Assembly (NCBI GenBank): GCA_029207755.1
Contig: JARCOQ010000012.1
Coordinates: 18,835,740-18,899,739, forward strand
Source of the DNA: Chamaea fasciata
Lineage: Eukaryota; Chordata; Aves; Passeriformes; Sylviidae
Direction of reading: 5' to 3'
DNA: 64,000 nt
In this document: positions 25,991 to 57,526 of the stretch, in pieces
Numbering within the stretch: position 1 is the first letter of the stretch
Layout of the letters: each line of letters opens with the position of its first letter
Made by a program: the position numbers and the translations under genes
The notes under the pieces: generated by a model
Told to the model about the DNA's origin: nothing
Databases searched by the model: none
What the model saw: the letters and a program-made list of their open reading frames with translations, nothing else

Positions 25991-26850
25991 TCGGTCCCGC
26001 TCCGCACAGCAGCGCAGCGGCTCCGCAGCCCGCGCTCCTCATCTCTCACTCCGCATCCCGCACTTCTCATCTCTAACTCCGCATCCCGCACTCCTCATCT
26101 CTCATTCCGCATCCCGCGCTCCGCATCCCGCACTCCGCATCCCGCACTCCGTGGTCCGCACTCTTCATCTCTCACTCCACATCCCGCACTCCGCATCCCG
26201 CACTCCTCATCTCTCACTCCGCATCCCGCACTCCTCATCCCGCACTCCTCATCTCTCACTCCACATCCCGCACTCCGCATCCCGCACTCCTCATCTCTCA
26301 CTCCGCATCCCGCACTCCTCATCCCGCACTCCTCATCTCTCACTCCACATCCCGCACTCCGCATCCCGCACTCCTCATCTCTCACTCCACATCCCGCACT
26401 CCGCATCCCGCACTCCTCATCTCTCACTCCACATCCCGCACTCCGCATCCCGCACTCCTCACCTCTCACTCCGCATCCCGCACTCCGCAGTCCGCACTCT
26501 TCATCCTGCATTCCCCATCCCACATTCCGCATCCCGCATTCCCCATCCCACATCCCGCATTCCCCATCCCGCGCTCCGCATCCCGCGCTCCCCATCCCGC
26601 GCTCCGCACCCCTCACTCTGCACCGCACCTCCACAGCCCCGCATCCGTCGCTCCGCACCCCGCGCTCGACATTCCCGCACTCTACACTCCGCACCTCCGC
26701 GCTCCCCGTGCCCGCAATCCCGCCCTGGGCGCTCCCGAGCTCCCCCGCCTCGCTGTCAGTGATTCCCGTCGGCTGCTCCCGGGAGGCGGCGTTTCCCCGG
26801 CAGGAATTGTCCCGCAGAGCCCGGGGCTCCAGCTCTGCTCGCACTGCTCA
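25910..26850. promoter_or_regulatory. GC-rich, CpG-containing patch built largely of minisatellite
   Basis: The left 100 bp is dense in GGGCGG/CCCGCC cores, the middle is a 14-bp tandem array, and the right 150 bp is again CpG-rich non-repetitive DNA. Promoter activity is possible but unproven. The long frames on both strands (371 codons plus, 249 codons minus) are a by-product of the repeat. Confidence 0.45.
26031..26710. repeat. 14-bp minisatellite with 42/84-bp higher-order structure
   Basis: The monomer is CTCCGCATCCCGCA, with variants CTCCACATCCCGCA and CTCCTCATCTCTCA. Three variants in fixed order form a 42-bp unit. The CTCCAC variant recurs at 26175, 26259, 26343, 26385 and 26427, which are steps of 84, 84, 42 and 42 bp. 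Toward the right (about 26.5-26.7 kb) the monomers drift to TTCCCCATCCCGC types and then dissolve. Since 42 is divisible by three, frames stay open and encode a 14-residue periodic peptide, with no sign that it is translated. Confidence 0.96.
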
Positions 26851-26859
26851 CTCCCTCCG

Positions 26860-29800
26860 CACCGGGGGCTGCTTCCCAGGGCAAAATCTGCAGGTGCCAG
26901 GCAGGTGTGTGACTGGAATATTTAAGAATCCTCCGCCCCTCCGAAGGAGAAAGTAGAGAATGTAATCTGCAGAACTTCTCTGCGTGAGTCTTAAAACCTG
27001 TAAAACCTGTGATAGATAAGCGCATTAAAAACACAGTTCTACTTTCTAGCCAAGACATGTTTAGCTATCACGAATCGACAGCTGTACTTTTAAGCACAAA
27101 AGGTGTGGTGCAAGACCTGGGATTGGGCGTGTGGAGTCCCATTTCCAGTGACTCAGCAGGAACCTGTCAGAGAACCGTGCAGAGGTTCACTTTCTCAGCA
27201 TTGCCAAACAGAACTGCTCTGCAGCAAGTGTCAGGAGTGCCAAGCATCTGTACCATGAATTCAAAGTCCTGGAGGTGCTGAACTCTGCACAAGATCCATG
27301 TTTCCTAAATCCGTGTTTCCTAAACATGGACATGCCAAAATTTTCTTTTAGCTAATGAATCAAAGTCCTAATGAGGACTATATGAACCACACAGTTACTA
27401 GAACCAAACAATTTTTCCACACAGAAATTAATTCCAATAGACAAGCAAAACAACACAGACAGAATTAGCAGTGGGAGCCTTAATCAAAGCAAGCACCACC
27501 AGTGGTTGCTCTCCTGACCACCAAAAAAGACTTAAAAAGTATTCTGAAATGACAAGCCCAGGAATAAAAATGATAACATGGATATAATGGAGACATTGAT
27601 CTTACAGTACATGACATTTTCCACACACAAATCACCTCGTGGCCCAAAGGAAATGGGTAACTGCTGGTGTCTGTTCTGTATAAGACTCGTATTACTTTTC
27701 CCCTTGCGAGTTTCCTCCACTGTTGCATGTGCCAGGTACCATTTTCTTTTGCCCCTCATGTTGTCTAACTGATTCACCTAGCTACGTTAAATTCAGAGCA
27801 ATTTCTTCCTGTCTCTGCTTGGCATAAAGTTCGCTCTCTCTGTGCCACATCTGAAGAGGAGTTTGTATCTGAACATCACAGTCTGAAAAAAGGATTACAT
27901 CTCCTTGCAAGACACCCCAGCCTTGAAAATGCAGGACACTTACTTTATCAGAATTACTTAAAAATGTAGGTATAGACCAGCAGCTCAAGTATTTCTGAGT
28001 TAGTGCAGTGACACGGCTCCCTGACCTCAGGCTGCTCTGTGCTTTTGCCCCACAGCTGCTCCAATCCCTCCAAAGTGCTCTCAGCCAGCTTTGTCCCAGA
28101 GCTAAACCCAAAAGCTGATGGCTGTGAAGTGCTCTGCAAATCTGGGTCCTTTTTCGTCTTTGAAACCAGGGACTGGACTTGATTTGAATTTGAAGGTTTG
28201 ATCCCTTTTTTTATTGTCAGTCCTCAGGAGAATCCATTCTAATACTTTCTATGTGGCCATGCAAGTATTTTGTTCCATTACTGGAAGTAGAAAGCAGGAT
28301 TCAAGACTGTAGTTTTGTTTGCTTTCTTATAATAAGTTAGTACAATGGATTTAAATGGAAGTGGAATTATATATGAACATTCTTTATCATGCCAGAAAAT
28401 TTCAATTAGGGGAAATTAGCCACTTGGTTCTTTCTGATAAATTAATCATAGAGATTATCTATTAAACATGCTACTTAACCTTTCTGGCATAAGTGCCTGA
28501 GGCAGTAGTATTTAGGCTCTCCACATTAATTTGGAAATATTAATTTCTAGGCAGCTGTCTTCCAAAACGGATTTTTTACTCGTCTTTTTTATAAGTAGGT
28601 CATTGTGCAGCTGTTGTTAATAGAGGCTGGCATTTGTGGAATGGTAAATCCACCATTGTACCCTATTGGCCCCAAAACTGATCTCCATCAATTAGAGAAT
28701 ATCCTTTATTGAAATGCCCTCTCTCAGCCCCAAAGGGTGTCATCCCTCGCTGTGGTAGCCTTTGGCCTTTTCTGGAATGGGAATCTGTTTCAGTGGGTTA
28801 TCCTGCAGGAGCTGAAGCACCACTGTGTTCACACTCTCTGCATTCCATGAGATAAGGGCTTGCCTTGACTTTCTATTATCGCTTCCATCTACATTAGAAC
28901 TGCCTTAAAATTAATCCTGAGGGAAATCGGTAAGACAGCTCTCAGCTGTCTTAGGAACAGCTGCTTCAACTGCTGAACACCCAGTCCAAACCTTCCTTGT
29001 ACCTCCACAATGAAATCAATCGGTGCTTTCACTGAGGACAAGACCTCTCTGTCCCTGTGGTGCTCAGCTGTTGCACAGCTTATGGAGAGACAAGCAGCTC
29101 CTGGAACTGCTACAAATCTTGTCCTGTGCTCTTTCAGAACTAGAATCGGGACCTTGGCCCGGTTATCTTCCTCATATGTCATAAAATTTGCACAGTCTGC
29201 TGCAGGAATAGTTTGAAATCTAGAACTCTCTGCTTTCTAGGGGAAAAAGAGAGAAAGTAGGAAAGCACTGGAACCAAAGGAGGCAGTCTAAGGAGAGAAA
29301 CTATGAATGGCAGACAATTTATATAATTTAAGGTTAATGAAATGAAAAAGAATATCTCAAAATCTTGGAATGAAATGTTACAAAAGAAAGACAGTGGAAT
29401 AAACATTATGTGAGCAGCAGGCACATTAATTATGGGTGACCAAATCAGTGTCCTAGAAGGCAGAATTGGTAGTCAGGCTGTGATGCTGCAGTTTGTCCCT
29501 CCTGTGAACTAGAATCAATAGATTATCAATTACCTTATTGATTACCTGAACCTATAAATTCTTGCACAAATACAATTAAGCATAAGAATGCTTGTAGACT
29601 TGGGATGTAAAGTTAACAAAATCCTGCTTACTTTGGGATTGGGTCAGATAAACTTGAAGATCTTTGAGGTTTAAGATATGGAGGATTTTGAGATAATTCA
29701 AATAGTGCAAGGACTATGATAAAATAAGACAGAGAAGAGGAAACAAAATTAAGACCTGTGTCTCAGTCAAAAATGAATTAATTGAAATTCAGACTTGGAC

Positions 29801-31350
29801 TGAGATACAGTTGAGCAGCTGTGCTGCACAAGGCCATAGGAATCATATTTTGTGGGAAAAGGGAGAAAACTACTTCAATAATAACAATTCTTGTGATCAG
29901 AGCAGTAAGAAGCTAATGGGGCTCTGCAGTTTGGAAAGAAAGTGGAAAATTGAAGTGGTCAGAAAAGACAAGTATAGTAGTTAATGAGGATTTAGGAGTT
30001 GTCAAAAGACCTTTTAGCAGGTCTTGTAACCTGACTGTGAAATCCTGAAGAGAGTAACAGCTCAGACACCATCCAAATTTTACAGTGAAAGGCAGGATGG
30101 GAATTGCCAGTTTTGAAATAATAAAGATGAAAAAGTTGGTGCAAAACTGAGACATTGTCATGATTTTAAAAACAACAGGCTAGCTGGGAGGACCTGCAGG
30201 AGAAGTGTGTAAACATGGCAGTCTCTTGGCTGATCACTAGAATGAGGTGAAGGTGCTCTGAGAACAATGCCTACTGCTAACAACAGCAGAGAAGCTTGGG
30301 AAAACGTGTATATGAGATCCCTGGATTTGATAGGGATGTGGTAAGAACGCTTTAACGAATTCTGCTTCCCGATTTGAGAAAAATCTGACAGGTGAGTCAG
30401 GAGTGTTTCATGGCTGCATATCAAATGCTGTCAGTAAGATTAATATTTTTAAAAAGGGTATTTGCAATCTCTCTGTGACTGATACGAGATATTTATTAAG
30501 CCAAAGAACTTTACATCACAGGTTACAACTGGGTTACAGTTCCTGACGGAACAGGAGTCTGTGATTATTCAGGATTTTATCCTAAAGGTCTTGGACAGGA
30601 AGGAAAATACATAAAGGTGACATGACAATGTGAACGGTAAATCTTCTTAAAGACTTAATGGACACTTTTGTTCTCCTCTATGGAATCAACTCCAACGTTT
30701 AATTTTTGCCATTTTATTTTCCTGCCTTTCATGAAGGCATGCAGGGAACCACATGCAGTGAAAAATGGCCAGGTAGATTTGGGTGGCAAGAAAGAAGTAG
30801 CTTTGTCGTGGCAAAATTGTCCAAACCTATGACTGGCAAGGCTGAGAGTGGCCTCCAAAAATGTAAAAAAACCTGAGAATATATCAAGTGATTAAGATTC
30901 ATTCTGCTGGAGCAAAAATGTTTTGGTCTATTAAACAGTTATTTTAAGTCTGAAAAAGCAAACCTTAGAAACAAGCAAGACTGAGGTATGGAAGGACCTT
31001 TGTCAACTATAAATGCTATTTGTTTTGCAGCAAGGACAAGATGCTGATTCTGCAGCTTAAGACTTGGGCTGTGATTTTAGTGCTCTGAGTCAAGTTCATG
31101 CTCTGTGACTCTGATTTGGGCCCAGATCCATAAAGGGGCTTAGGTACTTAAAACATGATTTCACTGGGATTTGCTTCCCTAAGCTGCAGAATGCAATCTC
31201 TGGAATTTGACAAACTTCTTTATACACCCATGTTTATACAACATCCTGCTTTATGCCCAGAGCAGCTTTTGCCCCCAAGGATGGCACAGCTGCTGCTCTG
31301 CCTGCCCCGGCCTGCCCAGAGCTCAGCCACTGGGGCAGGCAGGGATGAAG
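26860..31350. other. Non-coding region upstream of GPI
   Basis: No supported gene, RNA or mobile element was recognised. Composition is AT-rich, and open frames are short and without context. A segment near 31.12 kb (GGGCCCAGATCC) resembles old sauropsid interspersed repeats, but not clearly enough to call. Confidence 0.45.
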
Positions 31351-31356
31351 GCAACA

Positions 31357-31636
31357 GGGACACGGGCAGGGCCGGGCACAAAGGGACACGAGCAGGGGGC
31401 TGGCACACAGGGACACGAGCAGGGGCCGGGCACACAGGGACACGGGCAGGGCTCCGGCTCCCAGGGACATAAGCAAGGGTCTGGCACACAGGGACACGGG
31501 CAGGGCTCCGGCTCCCAGGGACATAAGCAAGGGTCTGGCACACAGGGACACGGGCAGGGCTCCGGCTCCCAGGGACATAAGCAAGGGTCTGGCACACAGG
31601 GACACGGGCAGGGCTCCGGCTCCCAGGGCGGCACCC
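31357..31636. repeat. 27-bp minisatellite with a 54-bp higher-order unit, just upstream of the GPI island
   Basis: Monomers beginning GGGACA start at 31357, 31383, 31410, 31437, 31464, 31491, 31518, 31545, 31572 and 31599: one step of 26 and then exactly 27 bp. From 31437 on, two monomer types alternate (GGGACACGGGCAGGGCTCCG and GGGACATAAGCAAGGGTCTG), making near-identical 54-bp units. The last partial copy ends at the start of the CpG island. The frame open through it encodes a Gly-Gln-His-rich periodic peptide and is not a gene. Confidence 0.96.
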
Positions 31637-32038
31637 GCTGCCGGCGGAGCGCGGCCGTCGGGGCGCGGATGTCATGCAGGCTGGCGCTGAGGCCGCCGCG
31701 GGCCGGCCCGGGGGAAAACCAGCCCGACAAGGGACGGTGTTTACACCGCGCACCCGCACGAGCGGCGGCCCCACACAGCCGCGGGCGGACATCGGCCCCG
31801 GGGAGCGCTGCGCCGGGACGGGAACACGGCGATTCCCTCACACAGGGGGTACAACCGGGAGCACGACGCGTTCCGCGGGGCGCCCGGCCCCAGCTCCGGC
31901 CGCAGCCTCGGCCCCGGCTCCAGCCCCCGCCGCCGCCCCGCGCAGGGGCAGCAGGCCGCTCCGCCCCCGTCTGGCGCGCCTCGGAGGGAATCCCACAGCG
32001 CACGGAGGGGAGGGGGCCGGGCCGGGCCGGGCGCTGCC

Positions 32039-32048
32039 GGGGCGGGGC
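32039..32048 (+). promoter_or_regulatory. GC box (Sp1-type) of the GPI promoter
   Basis: GGGGCGGGGC lies 34 bp upstream of the TATA box, the expected arrangement for a proximal Sp/KLF site. Confidence 0.6.
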
Positions 32049-32072
32049 GGCCGCAGGAGGCCGCGTCGCCGC

Positions 32073-32080
32073 TATAAAAG
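32073..32080 (+). promoter_or_regulatory. TATA box of GPI
   Basis: TATAAAAG matches the TATA consensus and lies 77 bp before the ATG, in otherwise GC-rich DNA. It predicts transcription starts about 30 bp downstream, near 32103, and hence a 5' leader of about 45 bases. TATA boxes inside CpG islands are a minority arrangement. Confidence 0.75.
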
Positions 32081-32149
32081 CGGAAGCGGCGGCAGGAGCT
32101 GCGCTCGCCTCGCCCCGTTCGTTACGCCTTCCCTGCTCGTCTCGCGGAC

Positions 32150-53134
<20,985 letters not shown>

Positions 53135-53428
53135 AATGAAATACTTGGAGGACATCGACAATCTCACCACCGAGTACCCAAATCTGTTGTAGTTGTGCTT
53201 TTTTTAGCCACTTTTAACAAAAATAGCACTTTACAGATGTAGCTCTCTTCACTTGTTGCAGTTAATCCTGTTGCGTCAAGTGTTACAAATGAAACTAGTT
53301 TTGTGAAACCCTGAGATTGTATAGTTGCTTTCTATTTCTGTGGCTGTTAATCTGTAAAGTGCAACTGGTATGTTCCTCAATTCTTATCCCTCAACTTCCT
53401 TAAAGATGGTCACCTACTGATACTAGAA

Positions 53429-53434
53429 AATAAA
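53429..53434 (+). terminator. Proximal poly(A) signal of GPI
   Basis: AATAAA lies 295 bases after the stop, followed by a T-rich stretch (ACTTCTTCACTC) suited to cleavage factors. Confidence 0.65.
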
Positions 53435-54028
53435 AGGTATGATGGATGAGTAAAACTTCTTCACTCTATCTTTGAAGTGCAGCCCTAGTACTATTTGCCT
53501 CGCTCACTGTGTAAGGTCCTCTGAAGCCAAGTAAGCTGATGTTTGTCTTTTTGGGCTGGTTCTACTGTAAGCTGGAAACTAGAATGTGTTGAAAGAATCA
53601 GACCTACAGCTGTAGGTTGTTCGGTTACATTTCATCCCTTTTGAGCAAGATACAGACTTTTTCCCCCCAGTGTTACTGTGAAAATGCAAGTTTACTGACG
53701 TTTGGTACAAGATTTCCTGTTTTGTCTGTAAGCTATGTGGACAGCTTTCCAGAAAGGAAAAGTTCCTGAAGAGACAGTGCTAGCTTAACTTCTCCGGTTT
53801 TCTAGAGTTTGTGAAGCAAAAGCTTGGGATCACTTGGAGAAGAAATGTGTTTGTGGTGTACTCCAGGGGCAATTTCTCACTCTTTAATCAACATCACTGT
53901 CTGACAACAACAAAGAAAATAGAGAAACTTGCTTGTCAATAAGTTGTTTATCCTCTTCTGTTCTCTACTACTGTTAACCTCTTCGGTAGCAAACTGGCAT
54001 GTTGCGGCTATTGTTCTGTAACACCTTT

Positions 54029-54034
54029 AATAAA
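54029..54034 (+). terminator. Distal poly(A) signal of GPI
   Basis: AATAAA lies just before the downstream CpG island. It could end a longer 3' form of the transcript. Confidence 0.5.
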
Positions 54035-54099
54035 GGTAAGACACAAGCATTGAAAGGAAACGTTGGCTCTCGTACCCCCAACGCTGACTGCGCTGTGTG

Positions 54100-54490
54100 A
54101 GCTGGGCTCCCTTAGCGCCCATCTTTGCTGTGCAGCTTCCCCGGCAGGGCCGAGCCGCCCTGCTGTGGCACCTCCACGCTGCTTCAGGGTCTGCCTGCGG
54201 GACGTGGGATCGGACCGAAGACGGGATTTCCGTACGAAGCGTGGTCGCGGGAGGAGATCCCTCTCGAGCGAAGCCCGCTGCGCTCGCAGGCGGCTCTGAC
54301 GCTGCCCGCCCGCCGCGCCCGGGGCTCGGCCGCGCCCGCCGCTCTCCCGCCCGTCGCTGAGGGGCCGGCCGTGGCCGCGCGCGGGGCGCCCCCTGCCGGC
54401 GGGCCCTGGGCGCGCAGCGCGCCGCCCTCAGGGAAAGGCGGCGGCGGCCTCGCCCTGCGCCCGGCGAGCGCGGGGTAAAAGCCGGCAACA
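54100..54490. promoter_or_regulatory. CpG island directly downstream of GPI
   Basis: About 400 bp of CpG-dense DNA begins within 100 bp of the distal GPI poly(A) signal. In mammals PDCD2L starts just after GPI, so a promoter is plausible here. However, no PDCD2L-like coding sequence or strong splice donor was found in it. A GC-rich open frame crosses it on the minus strand without recognisable domains. Confidence 0.65.
54385..54399 (-). promoter_or_regulatory. Candidate CTCF binding site
   Basis: The minus strand reads CCGGCAGGGGGCGCC, close to the core CTCF consensus (CCASYAGRKGGC-type). Its position between the GPI 3' end and following DNA would suit a domain boundary. Confidence 0.45.
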
Positions 54491-57200
54491 GGCTTTCAAA
54501 AGAGCCGCTTTTCCCTGCAGCGCTTGAGGAGCCCACAAGTAACGTGCAAGGGAGGGGTTGTGGCTGCGTTTTGAAGATGAGATGGTATAAAGCCCACGTA
54601 CGGTTCAGGAACCTGCTGCCAGACACAGCAAGTTTTTGTGGCCTTTGGGTCTTCCGCTGTTCCCTGACGGGGACTCGGCACTGTTTTCTGACCTGTGCCT
54701 GACACGTCCTGTGGAATAACACAGCTGCTTTGTGACTCAGTTTCTTGAGCGCCCCTGAACTGGTTTAAATCCTTCCATTTAATATCAAGCCACCACCTTC
54801 CTGCAAAAATAAAAGTGATTTCTGCATAAATTGTGCTCTGGTAATGAGAAATCCCAACACATTCAAGTATATCTGGGAAATTATAATGGGCATGGCTGAG
54901 GTCTGATAAAACTGTGTTGTTATATAAAAGACAGAATGAAAGGTAATGATGTGCCCAAAGTAAGCAGAAACTTATCCTATGCCTAAAATGGCACAAAATC
55001 CCTAATCCTCAAGCCCATCCGTTACGTACAAGACCTGCTCCTCCTGAAAGCCTCGGAGGAAATACTGCATGGAGATGCTACAGCCAACGTAAGTTAAGTT
55101 GATATATTTTACTCTTGCAATGCTCATTTGGCTATCTAATCATAATAGTATCTCAATGTTGAAATTCATCTATGAATGTATTTTAGGAGTTCTTGAAAAG
55201 GTAACTACTGTATTCATGGGAAAATGTAATACTTAAAGAAAATTATGCTAAATTCATATTGTATTCCCACTGAACGTGTAGTTAATATAGATTGTGTAGG
55301 TTTAACAGAGGAATGTATTTGTATAGCAATTGATCTAAAAAGACTGTCTTAAAAGAGCTATGCTCCTGAAGGCATCTTCCAGTCCTTTTGTTTAAAGAGG
55401 ATTTGGTAGAAATAATCAATGAGTGATCCCTTTTGGCCAAGTCAGTGGTCTGATCTGCTGGGAGTGTTCTAAAGTATCCTGTGCTACACATGGACTTCCT
55501 GCGGACATCTTGAGCTTAAGCTGAAACTATGAAGAAGGACAGGATAAATAAAATTCCAAATGTTATTTATCTTATACAAATAGTTCTCAAACTTTACTAA
55601 GAACTTCAGCTGAACCTGTTGCTGTTAAGGAGGAATAAAGAGCGCTTACAGATCTGCAGTGATAGTGCTGCAGTGCTCAGGTCATGAGTCTGTATGGATC
55701 AGTCAAGTAAAAAGAAGATAGCTTTGCCTCATTTGTTCTTTATCTTTACCTATTTCAGGTATAGGGTAATGTTTAGATGCTCTTGAAATTATTCTGCTTT
55801 GGCAATTCCTGTTGTTAATTTTTTGTTTGGCTTCCAGAGAGGATGGTTAAGCAACTTAGATTATTAATGAAAATTCAGCAGAGATGAGCTTGGTTTTGGC
55901 TTCTAACTCAAACTCAGTCAAACTTTAATGCTAGTAATGAATTGCTCTACTCTCTCTGAAAGAAAACTTCAAATTTTTGTTAGTTTTGTGGCATAGAGAT
56001 TGTCAAAATAGATCAGAAAAAAAAAAAAAAAAGTAGTCCTAAAGCTAAACATTTCTAGAGGGCTGGTAATGTCCAGATAATTTTTTACGTCCTCAATTTT
56101 TCTTTTGTGTTCCTTCCTAGATGGATTTTTCTGAGAGAAGGAAATTATAAAATCCTGATGTTCTGTTAAAACAAGATTTCCTAAAGCCTGCTGGATGTAC
56201 TTGAAATTTCAAAAAAGTGCTCAAAAGAGGCTGTTGTATTCAGTCCCTGGATTTTACTTGATGGTGGTCTCACACATAGACACACTTTCAGGGTTTCTCA
56301 AAACTGTTTTTCCAGATTTACGTGGCCTTTCCTCTAAGGCAATATTTTGAGCCCAGATGTGTGGACCAGTAAGTGCCATGTGGAGAGGGCACTCATTGTG
56401 GCTGCCTGTGCTGAACAGGGCTGTCCCTGGCTAGGGGGAATGGAGAATCCTTGCAGAGTCTGGAAGCTGGCTGCATGCAGGATGCAGCTGAGGGAAGAGC
56501 TCTGGATGTCAAGGAGTTGGCCTGAGACCCTGCATCTGGAGCACTCTCAAGTATGTTGTAATTCCTAGAAAGGCTGAGCTCTGCCTTTCATCATTAGCAA
56601 TGGCCACAAGAGACAAGATCTGCTAGAAAGATCCCTCACACAGGATAAAAGCAGAGTATGTCGTTTGTTGTTCTGAGTGCCAGTTAACTGTGGAAAAAAA
56701 GTTAAATAAATCTGGAGTAGCAGTTTTTTGTTGAATATTTGTGTGACTTTGGACTTAGAATGACAAAGCTCATGTTTTTAATAAGTCAGTAAAGTGGGTA
56801 ACCAATGAGTTTGGCAAGTTCAGACCTTGGCTCTGACTTTTCATAAAGTTTTTGATTTACAGTTGATTTAATTTTATTTGGAAACTGCTGGATTAACTAA
56901 AGGGCTTTGCTGTGCTAGCAGAGCTGCTCATTTTAGAACTGTTTCTCCAGGCTTTTCAAGACATGCGATACCTTTTTTTTTTTTTTTTCAGCTATCTTGA
57001 TAAAATTATTCAGTTTTGTTGTGGTCTTGATACTTTATCTAATAGGTCGTTTGGTTTGTTTGGGGTTTTTTTCCCCTTTATTATCCAAAACCCATTATTA
57101 GGCATCAACACGACAACAAAAGAGCAGTTGGCATAGCTCTGTGCCTGGGTTGTTTGTGCTTTAGCAGCAACGTTTCCTGAGCTGCTTAAGAAAATCAGTA
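54491..57200. other. Non-coding region downstream of GPI
   Basis: No supported exon. It contains an A-run near 56.02 kb and a T-run near 56.98 kb. Open frames are short and without motifs. Confidence 0.45.
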
Positions 57201-57204
57201 TTCG

Positions 57205-57526
57205 AAGAGCCAGTACAGGGCATCAGGACAGAACAAGAGGGGCCAACACTTTACTCCCTTGCAACAGGGCAGGAGGAAATGGCCTCCAGTTGCACATGGG
57301 GAGATTCAGATTAGATACCAGGAAAAATTTATTCACTGAAAGAATTATCAAGTATTGGAACAGGTTGCCCAGAGAAGTTACGAAATCAATGTCCCTGGAA
57401 GTGTTCAAAAAACACGTGGGTGTACGTGGACATGGTGTCGTGGTGGACCTGGCAGGGTTCAGTAAATGGTTGGGCTTGATGATCTTAAAGGTCTTTTCCA
57501 ATCTTAATCTTTCTCTGATCATCTAG
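57205..57526 (+). mobile_element. CR1 LINE 3' end
   Basis: One frame still encodes the C-terminal end of CR1 ORF2: GRFRLDTRKNLFTERIIKYW, then NRLPRE and SLEVFKKH. It is followed by the characteristic non-coding tail GGTTGGGCTTGATGATCTTA, AAGGTCTTTTCCAA, and a decayed ATTCT-type terminal repeat. It is 5'-truncated to about 320 bp, shorter and better preserved than the copy at 23.6-25.1 kb. Confidence 0.92.

Larger units (their letters stand above)
53135..54050 (+). other. GPI 3' untranslated region
   Basis: AT-rich sequence continues from the stop to the second poly(A) signal, with no other gene in it. The short form would end near 53.45 kb and the long form near 54.05 kb. Confidence 0.7.

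Noticed and set aside
25841..26956. 371-codon plus frame and 249-codon minus frame
   Set aside because: Driven by the 14/42-bp tandem array, which stays open on both strands; no splice or promoter structure fits them.
54027..54722. 231-codon minus frame with an internal MGAKGAQ start
   Set aside because: It crosses a CpG island and the GPI 3' end, with no recognisable domain or donor; likely chance.
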